The notes below the pieces were generated by a model. The model had not been told where the DNA came from, did not search any database, and saw nothing but the letters and a program-made list of their open reading frames with translations. The translations under genes were made by a program, and so were the position numbers. From NCBI GenBank assembly GCA_018240435.1, contig JAFEFT010000014.1, forward strand, positions 5,947 to 68,952: 63,006 nucleotides of DNA, read 5' to 3'. This DNA comes from Pseudomonadota bacterium (GTDB taxonomy: Bacteria > Pseudomonadota > Gammaproteobacteria > Xanthomonadales > Xanthomonadaceae). Shown one piece after another: positions 59,987-63,006 of this stretch (positions within the stretch are counted from its first letter, which is position 1; every line of letters starts with the position of its first letter).

Positions 59987-61183
59987 ATGCTCGAGCTCAA
60001 GCGCACGCCGTTCCACGAACGCACGAGCAGGCTGTGCCTGCCGCAAAACTGGCGGCGCTGGGCCGGCCATATCGTCGCCGGTTCCTACGACCTGACGCTC
60101 GACCGCGAATACTGGGCGATCCGCGATGCCGCCGCGCTGATCGATGTCTCGCCGTTGATGAAGTACCTGATCGACGGCCCCGATGCCGCCCTGCTGCTGC
60201 ATCGCGTGACCACCCGCGACGTGCTGAAGATGGCGGTCGGATCGGTCGGCTACACCGGCTGGTGCGACGAGGAAGGCAAGATGCTCGACGACGGCACGAT
60301 CACGCGCCTGTCGGAGAGCCGCTTCCGCATGACCTCGGCCGAGCCATCGCTGCGCTGGCTGGCGATGAATGCGGTCGGCATGGACGTGACGATCGAGGAA
60401 GTGACGGAACAGATGGGCGCACTGAGCCTGCAAGGCCCGAAGTCGCGCAGCATCCTCAACGCCTGTTGCAAGAAGTCGCTCGACAAGCTCAAGTATTTCA
60501 AGGTGATGTCGAACACGCTCGCCGGCGTGCCGGTGTCGATCTCGCGCACCGGCTACACCGGCGATCTGGGCTACGAAATCTGGATGGATGCCGACAAGGG
60601 CTTGGACGTCTGGGACGCGTTGATGACGGCCGGTCACGACTACTCGATCACCCCCTGCGGCATCCTGGCGATGGACATGGCGCGGGTGGAGGCGGGCCTG
60701 TTCATGGTCGACGTCGACTACACGCCGGCGAACCACGCATGGAGCGAGGGCCAGAAATCCACGCCGCTGGAGATGGGGCTGGACTGGGCGGTGGCGCTGG
60801 ACAAGGAAGGCTATTTCGTCGGCCGGCGCGCGCTGGAAAAAGAAAAGCGCGAAGGCTCGGCATGGAAACTTGTCGGGCTCGACATCGCGTGGGAAGGCCT
60901 GGAAAAACTCTACGGCACCGTCGGCCTGCCGCCGCAGATCCCGGGCATGGCCGTGCGCGGCAGCCTGCCGGTGCTGCGCGACGGCCGCCAGGTCGGCTAC
61001 GCCTCGACCAGTTCGTGGTCGCCGGTGCTGAAAAAATACATCGCGCTCGCGCATGTGCAGCGGCCGCACTTCGAAGTCGGCACGACACTGCACATCGAAG
61101 TCACCGTGGAACACCAGCGCCGGCATACCCCGTGCAAGGTGGTGAAGCTGCCGTTCTACGAGCCGGAGTGGAAGAAGCGATGA
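59987..61183 (+). CDS. GcvT-like aminomethyltransferase-family protein
   Basis: 398 residues from the ATG at 59987. Folate-binding GcvT fold: RTPFHERTSRL, YWAIRDAAALIDVSPLMKYL, LLHRVTTRDV, GYTGWCDEEGKMLDDGTI, TGYTGDLGYEIWMDAD, MDMARVEAGLF. This is not the glycine cleavage T-protein of a gcv operon: no gcvH or gcvP is near, and the next gene is a FAD oxidoreductase, as in dimethylglycine/sarcosine-type systems. Likely a THF-dependent methylene or methyl transfer from an amine. Confidence 0.85.
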   Translation: MLELKRTPFHERTSRLCLPQNWRRWAGHIVAGSYDLTLDREYWAIRDAAALIDVSPLMKYLIDGPDAALLLHRVTTRDVLKMAVGSVGYTGWCDEEGKMLDDGTITRLSESRFRMTSAEPSLRWLAMNAVGMDVTIEEVTEQMGALSLQGPKSRSILNACCKKSLDKLKYFKVMSNTLAGVPVSISRTGYTGDLGYEIWMDADKGLDVWDALMTAGHDYSITPCGILAMDMARVEAGLFMVDVDYTPANHAWSEGQKSTPLEMGLDWAVALDKEGYFVGRRALEKEKREGSAWKLVGLDIAWEGLEKLYGTVGLPPQIPGMAVRGSLPVLRDGRQVGYASTSSWSPVLKKYIALAHVQRPHFEVGTTLHIEVTVEHQRRHTPCKVVKLPFYEPEWKKR

Positions 61184-61210
61184 TTGAATTGCGAAACCGG
61201 GCATCCTGCC

Positions 61211-61301
61211 GCGGTTCGCAACAAGCGGTCGCGGCGAAGCCGCGCCTCGCTTGTCGAATCGGCAATGAAGCCGCCGATTCGTCGGCACATCCATGTGCCG
61301 A
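61211..61301. repeat. Cluster of three hairpins between the two genes
   Basis: ACAAGCG / CGCTTGT (61221-61227, 61248-61254) enclosing GCGGC/GCCGC; AATCGGC / GCCGATT (61257-61263, 61273-61279); TCGGCACAT-CC-ATGTGCCGA (61282-61301). They fill most of the 163-base gap and look like a REP/BIME-type set that could process or stabilise the mRNA. Confidence 0.6.
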
Positions 61302-61346
61302 TCGGATTCCGGATGTCTGGCGCGCAGCCCTGTTGAGAAACCTCGC

Positions 61347-62930
61347 ATGACCACCAACCACTACGACGCCATCGTCATCGGCGCCGGCCACAACGGCCTG
61401 ATCGCCGCGGCCTACCTCGCGCGCGCGGGCAAGAAGGTGTGCATCCTCGAACGCCGGCACATCGTCGGCGGCGCAGCGATGACCGAGGAAATCTTCCCGG
61501 GCTACCGCTTCACCGAGTTTTCCTACGTTGTGAGTTTGTTGCGGCCGGAGATCATCCGCGACCTCGAACTGCCGCGGCATGGATTGAAGATCCTGCCGCT
61601 GCCGAGCACGGTCACGCCGATGGACAACGGCGACTACCTCGCTGCGTGGGACGACCACGACCTCACCCGCCAGGAAATCTACCGCCACAGCCCGAAGGAC
61701 GCCGAGGCTTCCGACGAATACGGCCGGGTGATGGCGCGCGCCGCCAAGGCGATCAAGCCGATCATCGGACTGGTGCCGCCCGATCCCTCGTCGCTGAGCC
61801 CGCGCGACTTGATGGGCTTGCTGAAACTCGGGCAATACGCGAAAAGCCTGTCGGAAAAAGATCTCTACCGCATCGCCAAACTCGTCACGCAGTCCTCCGC
61901 CGATCTGCTCGACGAGTGGTTCGAGTTCGACCCGCTGAAGGGCACGAAGTCGGCCAGCGGCATCATCGGCACCTTCCTCGGACCACGCTCGCCGGGCACG
62001 GCCTACGTGCTTCTGCACCACTACATGGGCGAGATCGACGGTGCCTTTCGCGCCTGGGGATTCGCCAAGAATGGCACCGGCGGCGTCTCGGCGGCGATCG
62101 CCCGCTCGGCGGCGGCGTTGGGCGTGGAAATCCGCACCAATGCAACGGTACAGCAGGTCATCGTCAAGAACGGCCGCGCCGCCGGCGTCGCGCTGGCCAA
62201 CGGCGACGAATTGCGCGCCAGGGTCGTGGTGGCCTGTGCCGACCCCAAGCGCAGCTTCCTGCAATTCGTCGAGCCGAAACACTTCCCCGACGAGTTCGTC
62301 ACCGCGATTCGCAACTTCCGCGTGCGCGGCTCGTCGGGCAAGCTCAACATCGCGCTGAACCGCTTGCCGGATTTCACCTGCCTGCCCGGCGAAGGCCCGC
62401 TGCATCGCGGCGCGATCTCGATCAGCCCGAGCATCGACTACATCGAGCGCGCCTACGATGAAGCCAAGTACGGCGCATTCTCGACCAATCCGTACATCGA
62501 CATGATCATCCCCTCGATGATCGACCGCGACATGGCCCCACCCGGGCATCACGTCATGTCCTGCTTCGTCCAGTACGCGCCCTACGACATCGACGGCGGC
62601 TGGGACGATGCGAAGAAGGAAGCCTTCGGCGAGACCGTCATCTCCACCATCGAGAAGTACGCGCCGAATTTCCGCGACTGCATCGTCGGCAAGCAGGTGA
62701 TCACGCCCAAGGACATCGAGGCCATCGCCGGCATCACCGGCGGCAACATCTTTCATGGCGAATTGCTGCTGCACCAGTTGTTCTTCCTGCGCCCGGCGCC
62801 GCAGTGGGCCGACTTCCGCACCCCGTTGCCAGGCTATTACTTCGGCGCGGCCGGCGCGCACCCGGGCGGCGGCGTGATGGGCGCGGCGGGCAAGCTGGCG
62901 GCGCACGAAGTGTTGAAGGATTGGAAGTGA
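61347..62930 (+). CDS. FAD/NAD(P)-dependent oxidoreductase, phytoene-desaturase-like
   Basis: 527 residues from the ATG at 61347 (MTTNHYDAIVIGAGHNGLIA). Dinucleotide-binding Rossmann GAGHNGLIAAAYLARAG near 10-26, ILERRHIVGGAAMTEE, an internal FAD/substrate part and the C-terminal GG motif FGAAGAHPGGGVMGAAG. Closest overall to PYROXD2-type amine-oxidase-like flavoproteins. The GcvT-like gene directly upstream suggests the flavoprotein makes an iminium that the partner hands to folate. Substrate unknown. Confidence 0.85.
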   Translation: MTTNHYDAIVIGAGHNGLIAAAYLARAGKKVCILERRHIVGGAAMTEEIFPGYRFTEFSYVVSLLRPEIIRDLELPRHGLKILPLPSTVTPMDNGDYLAAWDDHDLTRQEIYRHSPKDAEASDEYGRVMARAAKAIKPIIGLVPPDPSSLSPRDLMGLLKLGQYAKSLSEKDLYRIAKLVTQSSADLLDEWFEFDPLKGTKSASGIIGTFLGPRSPGTAYVLLHHYMGEIDGAFRAWGFAKNGTGGVSAAIARSAAALGVEIRTNATVQQVIVKNGRAAGVALANGDELRARVVVACADPKRSFLQFVEPKHFPDEFVTAIRNFRVRGSSGKLNIALNRLPDFTCLPGEGPLHRGAISISPSIDYIERAYDEAKYGAFSTNPYIDMIIPSMIDRDMAPPGHHVMSCFVQYAPYDIDGGWDDAKKEAFGETVISTIEKYAPNFRDCIVGKQVITPKDIEAIAGITGGNIFHGELLLHQLFFLRPAPQWADFRTPLPGYYFGAAGAHPGGGVMGAAGKLAAHEVLKDWK

Positions 62931-63006
62931 AGATCACCTGCTCCCGCCAACCTGCTCGCCCATCCGCCGCCTCCCTCCCCGAGCCACCGCATCAAAGCCC
63001 CTCCCC

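Overview
The window is high-GC chromosomal DNA with tightly packed genes on both strands. Several features point to a gammaproteobacterium of the Lysobacterales (Xanthomonadales), probably a Rhodanobacteraceae-type genome: a DksA with a long Lys/Ala/Pro extension and no zinc finger, a class III PhaC/PhaE polyester synthase, 7-bp microsatellite repeats between genes, a DUF3391-type HD-GYP protein, an M13 peptidase and a maf-rng-yhdP cluster. This is inferred from gene content only; there is no rRNA gene in the window.

Layout. 1-3.7 kb: accessory module on the minus strand, FitA/FitB toxin-antitoxin followed by an MmeI-type DNA methyltransferase with no visible nuclease motif. 3.7-4.4 kb: a 116-bp tandem repeat array behind guaA. 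4.4-8.6 kb: guaB-guaA (GMP synthesis) and folD. 8.6-13.4 kb: two small + strand genes, then a molybdenum cofactor run (lytic transglycosylase, mobA, moeA, moeB). 13.4-25 kb: MATE exporter, M13 peptidase, SH3/proline-repeat secreted protein, HEAT-repeat protein, LysM lytic transglycosylase, HerA-like ATPase, a membrane/TPR protein, sufE and a class III cyclase-domain protein. 25-31.4 kb: dksA, yidD, pyrC, an M23 peptidase, and thrS-infC. 31.6-38.8 kb: maf, rng, yhdP and an orphan CysA-like ATPase. 38.9-42.1 kb: small membrane protein, SIMPL-domain protein, DUF6580 transporter-like protein, cobalamin adenosyltransferase, histone-deacetylase-family hydrolase.

42.29-44.90 kb is a decayed genomic island in the 3' end of tRNA-Ser(CGA). 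It is bounded by a 15-bp direct repeat and holds a VapBC pair, an HTH regulator, an integrase remnant and small ORFs; the probable original tRNA terminator now lies beyond the far repeat. 45-46.8 kb: Ser/Thr kinase and a membrane protein. 46.9-49.1 kb: phaE-phaC with palindromes in front. 49.3-54.3 kb: cyclophilin, a lipoprotein fused to a type IV pilin-like domain, and typA. 54.26-54.39 kb: a MITE-like element that supplies the last codons of a class II DAHP synthase. 55.8-59.1 kb: dsbB and two cyclic-di-GMP proteins (degenerate GGDEF-EAL; HD-GYP with an altered HD). 59.2-62.9 kb: Sel1-repeat protein, then a GcvT-like aminomethyltransferase next to a FAD-dependent oxidoreductase. The last 76 bases hold nothing I can identify.

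Most content is ordinary housekeeping. The least explained items are the tRNA-Ser island, the pilin-lipoprotein fusion, the 116-bp array, the GcvT-like/oxidoreductase pair, the methyltransferase with its toxin-antitoxin, and the AUC start of infC. I did not find a complete, clearly new multi-gene system.
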